Below are positions 1-5,639 of a stretch of DNA of 5,652 nt, one piece after another; position 1 is the first letter of the stretch; each line of letters begins with the position of its first letter. Under the pieces are notes generated by a model that did no database searches, was not told where the DNA came from, and saw only the letters and a list, made by a program, of their open reading frames with translations. The position numbers were made by a program, and so were the translations under genes. Source of the stretch: Bacteroidia bacterium (GTDB lineage: Bacteria; Bacteroidota; Bacteroidia; JAESSM01; NORP286). The stretch is taken from contig JAESSM010000169.1 of the NCBI GenBank assembly GCA_016764115.1, positions 1-5,652 of the forward strand, read 5' to 3'.

Positions 1-386
1 TCCTCATACATCTCAGTTTTGGGATATGCACTATTGTCCTTTATCTCATAGTGGGTTATTAAGTCAAACTCTTCAATTACTTTATCCCGAATTACATCCG
101 AATTTAAAATTTGAAGTAATTGCTCGGCATGTTCTTCTGCACCAAATTCTAGTAGATCAGTGGAATGACCTCCCTGATTGGAAGTCAATAACGTTTTGGA
201 AATAGAGTTGGTGGTAGACGGAAATAAAATTACAGCAGATTTGAACTTCTCATCAATGATATAGGCAGCAGCTATTGAACTAATAATCGCTATCAGAGTA
301 ATGATAAAAAAGGTTCTTTTCCATTTGATCACCAATCCAATTATACTAACTGAGTCAAATGAGTAATCCTGATCTTTACTTTCCAT
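1..386 (-). CDS. Wzz/chain-length determinant family protein, N-terminal part (runs off left edge)
   Basis: Reading the minus strand from the ATG at 386-384 gives 128 uninterrupted codons to the window edge, so the C-terminal part is missing. Seen: a short polar N-terminus (MESKDQDYSFDSVSI), then WKRTF followed by one hydrophobic membrane segment at about residues 25-44, then a periplasmic stretch containing VILFPSTTNSISKTLL (about 52-67), LLEFGAEEHAEQLLQILNS (78-96) and IRDKVIEEFDL. This pattern of a TM1 near the N-terminus followed by FPST-NS and an EQLLQIL-S--IRD helix is what I know from Bacteroidota Wzz-type proteins. That family controls chain length of O-antigen or exopolysaccharide from the inner membrane. 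The full protein should have a second TM near its C-terminus, which cannot be checked here. It is divergent from the gene at 706. The neighbouring sulfotransferase fits a polysaccharide locus. Family call is fairly secure; the exact polymer is unknown. Confidence 0.85.
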   Translation of the reverse strand, partial: MESKDQDYSFDSVSIIGLVIKWKRTFFIITLIAIISSIAAAYIIDEKFKSAVILFPSTTNSISKTLLTSNQGGHSTDLLEFGAEEHAEQLLQILNSDVIRDKVIEEFDLITHYEIKDNSAYPKTEMYE

Positions 387-440
387 TTTTTTATTTATCG
401 TTGTGAGAAATTAAGGTTGTACAAAACTTGCAAACAAGAT

Positions 441-550
441 GACAAAAAACTTTTGTACCGTCATCACGAGGAACGAAGTGATCTCCGGCCTTGAATTACC
501 GTAAGAGATTGCCACGTCACTAGGTTCCTCGCAATGACGTACCTTTTGTC
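441..550. repeat. REP/MITE-like palindromic intergenic repeat
   Basis: The core is an inverted repeat: arm 459-481 and arm 517-539 match at 19 of 23 positions when one is reverse-complemented, the best block being CGAGGAAC/GTTCCTCG. The outer ends also match: GACAAAA at 441-447 and TTTTGTC at 544-550. The interior (482-516) includes GAGATTGCCACGTCAC. The core resembles the widespread intergenic palindrome family with CGTCATTGCGAGGAACGAAG and GAGATTGCCACG, which I know from several phyla including Bacteroidota; no search was run. It is GC-richer than its surroundings. The left arm has drifted (CATCACGAGG instead of CATTGCGAGG), which suggests an old copy. It could fold into a long RNA hairpin in either transcript and might attenuate read-through toward the wzz-like gene. 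No clear target-site duplication is seen, so the exact ends are uncertain. Confidence 0.8.
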
Positions 551-575
551 ATTGATAACTTTTCTAATATGCAAA

Positions 576-593
576 GATGAAAAAAATTTCATC
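576..593. other. Small AT-rich hairpin
   Basis: GATGAAA (576-582) and TTTCATC (587-593) form a perfect 7-bp stem with a 4-nt AAAA loop. It lies just outside the REP-like element in non-coding DNA. No T-tract follows on the plus strand, so a classic intrinsic terminator is not supported. It may be chance in AT-rich DNA. Confidence 0.35.
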
Positions 594-631
594 ATAACTT
601 TCCTCTACGGAAGAAATCAATTATTGCACTA

Positions 632-650
632 AACAGCTAAAATATCTGTT
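632..650. promoter_or_regulatory. Imperfect dyad overlapping a TATAAT upstream of the nuclease-like gene
   Basis: AACAGCTAAAATATCTGTT is a 19-bp dyad in which 7 of 9 base pairs are symmetric (AACAG-TA / TA-CTGTT). It ends at T650, which is also the first base of a TATAAT (650-655), about 50 bp before the ATG at 706. An operator on the promoter of that gene would look like this. However, the only TTG-like partner (TTGCAC, 624-629) is 20 bp away, and TATAAT is not the usual Bacteroidota box. Speculative. Confidence 0.2.
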
Positions 651-705
651 ATAATGCATAATTTAGGGTTTTATTGTATTGTTGTACCCAATTTAAAAAC
701 GAGAA

Positions 706-1680
706 ATGTTGAAATTCGATTTAGAAAACAAAAGGTTTGAAAAACTTGTTGAGAGCGACTTAACAAACGAACAAATCTTGGAAAGGTATGACTTCCAAAC
801 TTCAATCTTGAATTCTTGGGAGACCGTAAAAAACAATTTGAACCTCCCCTCAGCATATTTGATAGGTAAGGAAATCAAGCCGCATAGTTCAGTAAAAGAC
901 TCAATAGATCTACTTGCATTTGACCCTGACGATAGTTCTCTAATTGTTATAGAGTTAAAAAGAAACAAGAATAAACTTCAATTATTGCAAGCATTATCCT
1001 ATGCTGCAATGGTCGCGACTTGGGACAACGACCGACTGATAAGCGAAATCCAAAAAGACATTAATCCAGAACCCGAGGAGCTAATAGACTTAATAAACAA
1101 CAACGAACTGAATTCTGAAATTAAGATAATACTTGTTTCGGAGCTTTACGACCCGGAGGTAATAATTACTGCTGAATGGTTAAGCAGTCGCTACCAAGTG
1201 AACATCACAGCATTTGCAGTATCGTTACATAAATTAGACAAACAATACTTTGTGAACTTTGAACAAAGATTACCATTAAAGGAACTGGCTGATACTTATG
1301 AAGTAAGAGGTCCACGTTCAAAATCTGCGAGAAGAGCAGAGAATATAAACTGGGAAGACGTTATCCCAAAACTGAAGTATGATTTTGGTCGAAAAGCGGT
1401 AGAATTATGCTTAACAGAAAAGGAAGGTGATGCTTCAAGAAGACGCTTTGTTGGATTTCGTTCAAATTATGATGGATTTGACTGGATTAGTATAAACTTT
1501 AGGGAGAAGTATTTGAATATCTATCTTAAAGGCAAATCAGAAAACGCTGAACAAGTTCTCCAAGATAAGTTCACAAGTAAAATCGAAATATCAACGTGGG
1601 CAGAAGGATTCAGTTTTAAACTAGACAAAGAAAAGCAATTTAACGAGTTAGTAAAGTGGTTAAAAATTGGAGGAAAATAA
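706..1680 (+). CDS. PD-(D/E)XK nuclease-fold protein of unknown role (DUF91/NucS-like N-terminus)
   Basis: The product has 324 residues, starts at an ATG preceded by an A-rich, SD-less leader, and ends in TAA. Seen: an N-terminal helical part with LERYDFQTSILNSW (25-38), KEIK (55-58, possible acidic motif E56), then DSIDLLAFD (65-73) with D68, and IVIELKRN (80-87) with E83 and K85. A helix with QLLQALSYAAMV (92-103) supplies the following conserved Gln. The D...ExK arrangement, a strand ending in IELKR and a downstream Q-containing helix are the signature of PD-(D/E)XK nucleases, especially the DUF91/NucS-like branch. The C-terminal region (about 225-322: FVGFRSNYDGFDWISINF, LNIYLKGKS, then a -W-EGFSFKL--E segment) looks like the small DUF5655-type domain often fused to such nucleases. 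The substrate is unknown; repair or defence are both possible. It stands alone, flanked by palindromic DNA, and may have been acquired laterally. Catalysis is inferred from motifs only. Confidence 0.72.
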   Translation: MLKFDLENKRFEKLVESDLTNEQILERYDFQTSILNSWETVKNNLNLPSAYLIGKEIKPHSSVKDSIDLLAFDPDDSSLIVIELKRNKNKLQLLQALSYAAMVATWDNDRLISEIQKDINPEPEELIDLINNNELNSEIKIILVSELYDPEVIITAEWLSSRYQVNITAFAVSLHKLDKQYFVNFEQRLPLKELADTYEVRGPRSKSARRAENINWEDVIPKLKYDFGRKAVELCLTEKEGDASRRRFVGFRSNYDGFDWISINFREKYLNIYLKGKSENAEQVLQDKFTSKIEISTWAEGFSFKLDKEKQFNELVKWLKIGGK

Positions 1681-1740
1681 CTGGGCACAACACGCGGTAT
1701 AGGGCATATCCGCTCTTTGGGTCGGCAACGCCCAATACAG
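1681..1740. repeat. GC-rich palindromic tail after the nuclease-like gene (attC-like, possibly truncated)
   Basis: The 60 bases right after the TAA contain 35 G or C (58%), far above the surrounding DNA. Two hairpins can be drawn. GCGG (1694-1697) pairs with CCGC (1710-1713), extended by TAT/ATA with one bulged T. TTGGG (1717-1721) pairs with CCCAA (1731-1735). The left edge TGGGCACAAC (1682-1691) is the reverse complement, with one mismatch, of GTTGTACCCA (681-690) just before the gene. Integron attC sites have RYYYAAC at the left end and GTTRRRY at the right end. GCACAAC and GTTGTAC each miss that consensus at one position, and the two deviations are complementary. No right-hand GTT core is found before the next gene, so if this is attC-like it is incomplete. 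From memory, similar GC-rich tails occur after unrelated genes in Bacteroidota; this is unverified. It could instead act as a terminator. Confidence 0.4.
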
Positions 1741-1758
1741 CAACTGCTAACTAAATTA

Positions 1759-2682
1759 ATGACCACGGAAATCCTTTCAGATTTTAAAGTTTCTTTTATT
1801 GGAATTGGTGCAGTACGATGCGGTACTTCATGGATGTCAAACATTTTGAAACAACATCCTGAAGTTTGCTTCTCCTCGCGTAAGGAAGTAATGTTTTTCA
1901 ACGAATCTTATCTTGGAATAAAACCAAACCAGAACTTTGATCATGGACTCGATTTCTACAGAAAATTCTGGCCTCAAGAGATCAAGTCTAACATGAAATT
2001 AGGTGAATTCAGTCCGCAATATTTATTTGACGAAGAAGCTCCAAAACGAATTTATGATATTTTCCCAGATGTTAAGTTGCTTTTAATGCTTCGTAATCCG
2101 GTTGACAGGGCGTTTTCTCATTTTCTATACGAACAAATTTTTAAAGAAGAAATTTCAAAAGAATTAAAATTTAAAGAAGCCATTGAAAAAAACAATTACT
2201 ATACAGAATTGGGATATTATTTCAAGCAAATAAAAAGATACCTTGAATATTTTGATAAAGATCAGATCAAGGTTTTTATTTACGAAGACCTGGATAATGG
2301 GTTAGACAAGATCATAAAAGAACTTTACACTTCTGTAGAAGTTAACCCTAAATTTTATCCCAACAATACAAAGGCATTTAATGAAAGCAGGGAAGTAAAG
2401 TACAGGTGGATGAACTCTATTTTTAAACTTCCGGGGCAAATTAAGGAAGTTAGGATTTTTAAAGCTTTGATAAGCGAAAAAGCAAGAAGCCAGATCAAAA
2501 AAAGTAAAGTATACCAGAAGACTATCAATATTAAGAATTACTTATCCTACCTAAATTCAGATACTATTGAAAAACCAGTCATTGAATCCGAAACGAAAAA
2601 ATACCTGCACGCCTTATATAAAGATGATGTGCAAGAGCTTCAAGAGTATCTAAATAAGGATCTATCGTTTTGGTTGAATTAA
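1759..2682 (+). CDS. PAPS-dependent sulfotransferase, probably carbohydrate-modifying
   Basis: The 307-residue product is of normal size for a bacterial Sulfotransfer_1-type enzyme, which moves a sulfuryl group from PAPS to an acceptor hydroxyl or amine. Seen: the 5'-phosphosulfate loop FIGIGAVRCGTSWM (13-26), then HPEVCFSSRKEVMFF (33-47) with E43 as a candidate catalytic base, LGEFSPQYLF (81-90), and the 3'-phosphate motif VKLLLMLRNPVDRAFSHF (105-122) with R112 and S120. These are followed by GYYFKQIKRYLEYF, IKVFIYEDL and a C-terminal L-KDLSFW. Arginine (R20) replaces the lysine common in the 5' loop; Arg is known there in other sulfotransferase families. I chose ATG 1759 because homologous sequence begins just after it. 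An in-frame TTG at 1717 would add residues encoded by the GC-rich palindromic tail. No signal peptide or membrane segment is seen. Together with the wzz-like gene it suggests sulfation of a surface polysaccharide, but the acceptor is unknown. No promoter was identified. Confidence 0.88.
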   Translation: MTTEILSDFKVSFIGIGAVRCGTSWMSNILKQHPEVCFSSRKEVMFFNESYLGIKPNQNFDHGLDFYRKFWPQEIKSNMKLGEFSPQYLFDEEAPKRIYDIFPDVKLLLMLRNPVDRAFSHFLYEQIFKEEISKELKFKEAIEKNNYYTELGYYFKQIKRYLEYFDKDQIKVFIYEDLDNGLDKIIKELYTSVEVNPKFYPNNTKAFNESREVKYRWMNSIFKLPGQIKEVRIFKALISEKARSQIKKSKVYQKTINIKNYLSYLNSDTIEKPVIESETKKYLHALYKDDVQELQEYLNKDLSFWLN

Positions 2683-2684
2683 AG

Positions 2685-3128
2685 ATGACTGATAGAAAAT
2701 TCAATATTCGTGTTTACGGTATCCATATCAATAAAAACAATAAGGTCTTGGTAAGCGATGAATATTTTAAGGAAACCTACATTACGAAATTTCCTGGTGG
2801 AGGATTAGAATACGGAGAAGGAACCAAAGAATGCCTCCTACGGGAATGGAAAGAAGAATTGAATGCTGATATTGAAATTTTAGACCATCTATATACTACT
2901 GACTTTTTTCAAAAATCTGCTTTTGGTGATTCCCAGATCATTAGTGTTTATTATTTAGTTCAACCCTCGCAACAACTCTCTATAGAATTCAAGACTAAAC
3001 CATTCGATTTTGATAAACTATTTGATGGGGTTCAGGTTTTCAGGTGGATTTCCCTCGATACCGTTTCAGAAAATGATTTTACTTTTCCTATTGATCAGCA
3101 AGTAATTCAGCTAATTAAAACACACTGA
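2685..3128 (+). CDS. Nudix hydrolase
   Basis: The 147-residue product, a typical single Nudix domain, should hydrolyse a nucleoside diphosphate linked to another group. Seen: an N-terminal strand region ([20 protein letters not shown]), then [20 protein letters not shown], giving the Nudix box G39-x5-E45-x7-R53-E54-x2-E57-E58. The box's second glycine is Asn (N60 in EELNAD), and the metal-binding Glu residues are intact. No substrate-specific motif was recognised. ATG 2685 is chosen. A TTG at 2670 is in frame but would overlap the upstream gene by 13 nt. The ATG starts only 2 nt after the sulfotransferase stop, so the two genes are very likely one operon with translational coupling. That link might mean handling of nucleotide-sugar or PAPS-derived nucleotides, but this is inference only; many Nudix enzymes are housecleaning enzymes. 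Confidence 0.88.
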   Translation: MTDRKFNIRVYGIHINKNNKVLVSDEYFKETYITKFPGGGLEYGEGTKECLLREWKEELNADIEILDHLYTTDFFQKSAFGDSQIISVYYLVQPSQQLSIEFKTKPFDFDKLFDGVQVFRWISLDTVSENDFTFPIDQQVIQLIKTH

Positions 3129-3146
3129 AAGTATAGTCAAATTCCC

Positions 3147-3154
3147 TACCTTTG
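3147..3154 (+). promoter_or_regulatory. Bacteroidota-type -7 promoter box of lepA
   Basis: TACCTTTG matches the Bacteroidota -7 consensus TAnnTTTG exactly. It lies in the 34-bp gap before lepA, with its last base 8 nt before the ATG. Transcription would be expected to begin a few bases downstream, giving a leader of only about 2-4 nt. No good TTTG is seen 19-21 bp upstream, which falls in the end of the Nudix gene, so the -33 element is weak or absent. lepA could also receive read-through from the upstream pair, since no terminator is seen between. Confidence 0.6.
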
Positions 3155-3162
3155 CAAACCTT

Positions 3163-4950
3163 ATGGAAAACATCCGTAATTTCTGCATTATAGCCCATAT
3201 TGATCATGGTAAATCCACTCTAGCTGATAGGCTTTTGGAGATCACTAATACTGTTTCAAAAGACCAACTCAAGGAGCAAGTTCTGGATGACATGGATTTG
3301 GAACGCGAACGTGGAATTACTATCAAGAGTCATGCTATCCAAATGGATCATGTTCATGAAGGACAGAAATACACTCTTAATTTAATCGACACTCCCGGCC
3401 ATGTTGATTTTTCCTATGAAGTATCACGTGCTATAGCTGCCTGCGAAGGAGCATTGCTGCTAGTTGACGCATCACAAGGCATTGAAGCACAAACCATTTC
3501 CAATTTGTACTTGGCATTTAATGAAGGATTGACAATAATACCGGTATTGAATAAAATTGATTTGGAAACTGCGCATGTGGAAGAAATGCAAGATCAAATG
3601 GTTGAATTAATTGGATGTGAAGTTGAAGATATTGTACTTACTAGTGGTAAAACTGGTGCCGGAGTGGAAGAACTTTTGCATGAGATCATAACAAAGATCG
3701 AACCTCCAAAAGGTGATCCTAACGCACCATTACAAGCATTGATCTTTGATTCTGTTTTTAATTCCTTTCGCGGAATTATTGCATATTTCCGTATATACAA
3801 TGGTAGTATTAACAAGGGCGATAAAGTAAAATTTGTCGCCACTGGGAAAGAGTACTTTGCAGATGAAATTGGAATACTCAGATTAGATCAGGAACCAAGA
3901 GAAACTGTTCAGGCAGGTGATGTCGGTTATATTATTTCCGGGATAAAAACCTCACGAGAAGTAAAGGTTGGAGATACCATTACACAAGTTGAAAATCCTT
4001 GCGGTGAAGCTATAAAGGGATTTGAGGATGTTAAGCCAATGGTTTTTACGGGAATTTACCCCATCGATACAGACGATTTTGAAGAGCTGCGTAATTCCAT
4101 GGAGAAGTTGCAGTTGAATGATGCTTCTTTAGTTTATGAGCCGGAAACATCCGTGGCGCTTGGTTTTGGTTTTCGATGTGGCTTTCTCGGAATGCTGCAT
4201 GTAGAGATAATACAAGAACGATTGGAACGGGAATTCGGAATGGATGTAATTACAACAGTTCCCAATGTCTCTTATAAAATACAATTAACCTCTGGTGAAG
4301 ATATTGCTATCAATAATCCGTCCGACCTACCTGATCCAATGAGTATTGCTAAGATTGAAGAACCTTATATTTCTGTGCAGATTATTACCAAATCGGATTA
4401 CATCGGGCCAATCATTTCATTGGCACTCAATAAGAGAGGCGTCTTGAAGAATCAGGTTTACCTTACCACAACAAGGGTAGAATTAAATTTTGAACTTCCG
4501 ATGGCCGAAATTGTATTTGACTTCTTTGACAAGCTAAAATCTGTTTCTAAGGGTTATGCCTCATTAGACTATCACCCCATTGAATTTAGAGAGGCAAACT
4601 TAGTTAAACTGGATATCATGTTAAACGGTGAGCCTGTTGATGCACTTTCTTCTATTATTCATAGAGAAAAGGCTTATGATTGGGGTAAAAGATTATGTGT
4701 AAAGCTTAAAGAAATTCTCCCACGCCAGCAGTTCGAGGTCGTTATTCAGGCAGCAATTGGTGCAAAGATCATTTCACGGGAAACCATTCGCGCCTTAAGA
4801 AAAGATGTGACCGCAAAATGTTATGGTGGAGATATTACCCGCAAAAGAAAACTTCTTGAAAAACAGAAGAAAGGCAAGAAACGTATGAGACAAGTTGGTA
4901 GTGTGGAAGTACCCCAAGAAGCATTTTTGGCTGTGCTTAAAGTAGATTAA
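3163..4950 (+). CDS. lepA: Elongation factor 4 (LepA), ribosomal back-translocating GTPase
   Basis: The 595-residue product matches the usual LepA length and appears intact. LepA is an EF-G-like GTPase that acts on the ribosome and is linked to back-translocation and 30S biogenesis. Seen: P-loop AHIDHGKST (11-19), switch RGIT (50-53), DTPGH (76-80) with the catalytic His80, and NKID (130-133). Next come domain II (about 190-275, [21 protein letters not shown]), the [12 protein letters not shown] segment, an EF-G domain V-like region with DYIGPIISL, and the LepA-specific C-terminal domain. That domain ends with [19 protein letters not shown] (555-573) and a basic tail. This combination, without EF-G domain IV, separates it from EF-G, BipA and TetQ-type proteins. 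ATG 3163 is the only sensible start, since [12 protein letters not shown] aligns directly with family N-termini. It has its own -7 box and converges with the gene at 5569-4979. Confidence 0.98.
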   Translation: MENIRNFCIIAHIDHGKSTLADRLLEITNTVSKDQLKEQVLDDMDLERERGITIKSHAIQMDHVHEGQKYTLNLIDTPGHVDFSYEVSRAIAACEGALLLVDASQGIEAQTISNLYLAFNEGLTIIPVLNKIDLETAHVEEMQDQMVELIGCEVEDIVLTSGKTGAGVEELLHEIITKIEPPKGDPNAPLQALIFDSVFNSFRGIIAYFRIYNGSINKGDKVKFVATGKEYFADEIGILRLDQEPRETVQAGDVGYIISGIKTSREVKVGDTITQVENPCGEAIKGFEDVKPMVFTGIYPIDTDDFEELRNSMEKLQLNDASLVYEPETSVALGFGFRCGFLGMLHVEIIQERLEREFGMDVITTVPNVSYKIQLTSGEDIAINNPSDLPDPMSIAKIEEPYISVQIITKSDYIGPIISLALNKRGVLKNQVYLTTTRVELNFELPMAEIVFDFFDKLKSVSKGYASLDYHPIEFREANLVKLDIMLNGEPVDALSSIIHREKAYDWGKRLCVKLKEILPRQQFEVVIQAAIGAKIISRETIRALRKDVTAKCYGGDITRKRKLLEKQKKGKKRMRQVGSVEVPQEAFLAVLKVD

Positions 4951-4952
4951 CG

Positions 4953-4975
4953 TTTATGAATAAAATTATCATAAA
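4953..4975. terminator. AT-rich hairpin between convergent genes, possible bidirectional terminator
   Basis: TTTATGA (4953-4959) and TCATAAA (4969-4975) form a perfect 7-bp stem, which TAA/TTA pairing inside could extend past one bulged base. It lies 2 nt after the lepA stop and 3 nt before the end of the convergent gene, the expected place for a shared terminator. It is AT-rich and has no clear T-tract on either strand, so the stem is weak. Confidence 0.35.
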
Positions 4976-4978
4976 TTG

Positions 4979-5569
4979 TTATTCTAAAAAATATCTGTAC
5001 CAACGAATATAAGCCCCATTACCATCTGGCAGCTCATAGCTTATGAGTCCCTCTTTTGTGGTAAAATAGATTTTCAGTGTCTTATTCGAATCATTACCAC
5101 CCGAACTTATGCGCACCTTATAATATATGAAATTGCCTAAGTTTAAAGTATCCCATCCTATCCCATTACTGCCATCACTCTCAACATTGTAATTAAAATC
5201 ATGCTTATCAATAACATGATCTAAATCTGCTAATCTGCTTTGATGGTCTGCATTTAAAGAAATTGTAATAGAATCTCCAACATTAGAAATGAATACTATT
5301 TTAATTTCCTCTTCATACTTTGTTACTGAACATGATCCTTCTTCGGTTTCAATAAGTTTAAAATCTTGTTGCTTTCCCTGACCAAAATATTCAATGGAAT
5401 CATTATTGTCATTTAGAAAATATAGTGTGTCCGTGCCACTATATTGAATAAAATTTTTCTGCTGATCAGTTATGTTTATTGTTTCATCTTCTAAATTCTT
5501 ACACTTATTACAGCAAGAATTTCCAATAAATAATAATGATACAATGGCACAGAGCAAATACTTTTTCAT
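4979..5569 (-). CDS. Hypothetical secreted protein, probable lipoprotein
   Basis: The 196-residue product starts at the ATG at 5569-5567. I do not recognise the family. Seen: a signal peptide with positively charged MKKY and a hydrophobic run (LLCAIVSLLFIG, 5-16), then NSCCNKC. C19 or C20 would be the lipidated cysteine of a relaxed lipobox; the -3 residue is not the usual Leu, so lipidation is probable but not certain. The cluster C19, C20, C23 could instead be a small thiol or metal site. The mature part is acidic and Asn/Ser/Gly-rich, with alternating beta-like strands (DTLYFLNDNNDSIEYFG, IKIVFISNVGDSITISL, NFIYYKVRIS, KTLKIYFTT, GLISYEL) and an aromatic C-terminus (IRWYRYFLE). This suggests a small beta-sandwich on the cell surface or in the periplasm. 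No operon partner is visible and no promoter could be placed. Similar small lineage-specific lipoproteins are common in Bacteroidota. Confidence 0.75.
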   Translation of the reverse strand: MKKYLLCAIVSLLFIGNSCCNKCKNLEDETINITDQQKNFIQYSGTDTLYFLNDNNDSIEYFGQGKQQDFKLIETEEGSCSVTKYEEEIKIVFISNVGDSITISLNADHQSRLADLDHVIDKHDFNYNVESDGSNGIGWDTLNLGNFIYYKVRISSGGNDSNKTLKIYFTTKEGLISYELPDGNGAYIRWYRYFLE

Positions 5570-5604
5570 TTTCTTAATTAGACCCTATAAAGTTGTATTT
5601 TTTT

Positions 5605-5639
5605 GATTTACGAACAAGGATTAACGATTTCTGATTTTT
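5605..5639. repeat. Degenerate heptanucleotide tandem repeat
   Basis: Five consecutive 7-base units each begin with GA: GATTTAC, GAACAAG, GATTAAC, GATTTCT and GATTTTT. Four of the five begin with GATT, and the register is exact over 35 bp. It lies in the intergenic DNA upstream of the lipoprotein gene (start 5569) and could continue past the window edge. It may be chance or a decayed array. No function is assigned. Confidence 0.4.

Larger units (their letters stand above)
387..705. other. Intergenic region between divergent wzz-like and nuclease-like genes
   Basis: This 319-bp stretch has no convincing coding frame. It holds a REP/MITE-like inverted repeat (441-550), a small perfect AT-rich hairpin (576-593), an imperfect dyad overlapping a TATAAT (632-650), and the 10-bp motif GTTGTACCCA (681-690) that recurs inverted after the next gene. 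Both flanking genes start from it, so it must contain at least two promoters, but I cannot place either with confidence. No TAnnTTTG box with a matching TTTG 19-21 bp upstream is present for either gene. Confidence 0.7.

Noticed and set aside
441..550. CRISPR repeat or tRNA-like structure in the inverted repeat
   Set aside because: There is only one palindromic unit with no spacer-repeat periodicity, and no cloverleaf or anticodon arm can be drawn.
571..578. Minus-strand CATCTTTG resembling a -7 box for the wzz-like gene
   Set aside because: It has one mismatch, no -33 partner, and would require a leader of about 180 nt running through the REP-like element.
624..655. Sigma70-like promoter TTGCAC / TATAAT for the nuclease-like gene
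   Set aside because: The 20-bp spacing is too long, and this consensus is not the main one in Bacteroidota. It is kept only as part of the dyad note.
659..684. Near-matches to TAnnTTTG (TAATTTAG at 659, TATTGTTG at 677)
   Set aside because: Each has one mismatch and lacks a TTTG 19-21 bp upstream; such near-matches are expected by chance in AT-rich DNA.
671..968. Two overlapping minus-strand open frames at the start of the nuclease-like gene
   Set aside because: They are antisense to a better-supported coding frame with nuclease motifs, are rich in Ser/Phe/Arg shadow composition, and overlap each other.
1717..1758. In-frame TTG that would extend the sulfotransferase by 14 residues
   Set aside because: The extra residues come from the GC-rich palindromic tail, TTG is a poor start, and the family's first strand begins right after ATG 1759.
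1521..1901. Open frame on the minus strand (126 codons)
   Set aside because: It lies antisense across the nuclease-like and sulfotransferase genes and the palindromic tail, and its translation has no recognisable protein character.
2670..2684. In-frame TTG start extending the Nudix protein by 5 residues
   Set aside because: It would overlap the sulfotransferase gene, and the ATG at 2685 gives a normal Nudix N-terminus.
3594..3842. Minus-strand open frame inside lepA
   Set aside because: It is fully contained in the conserved lepA gene and is a frame shadow.
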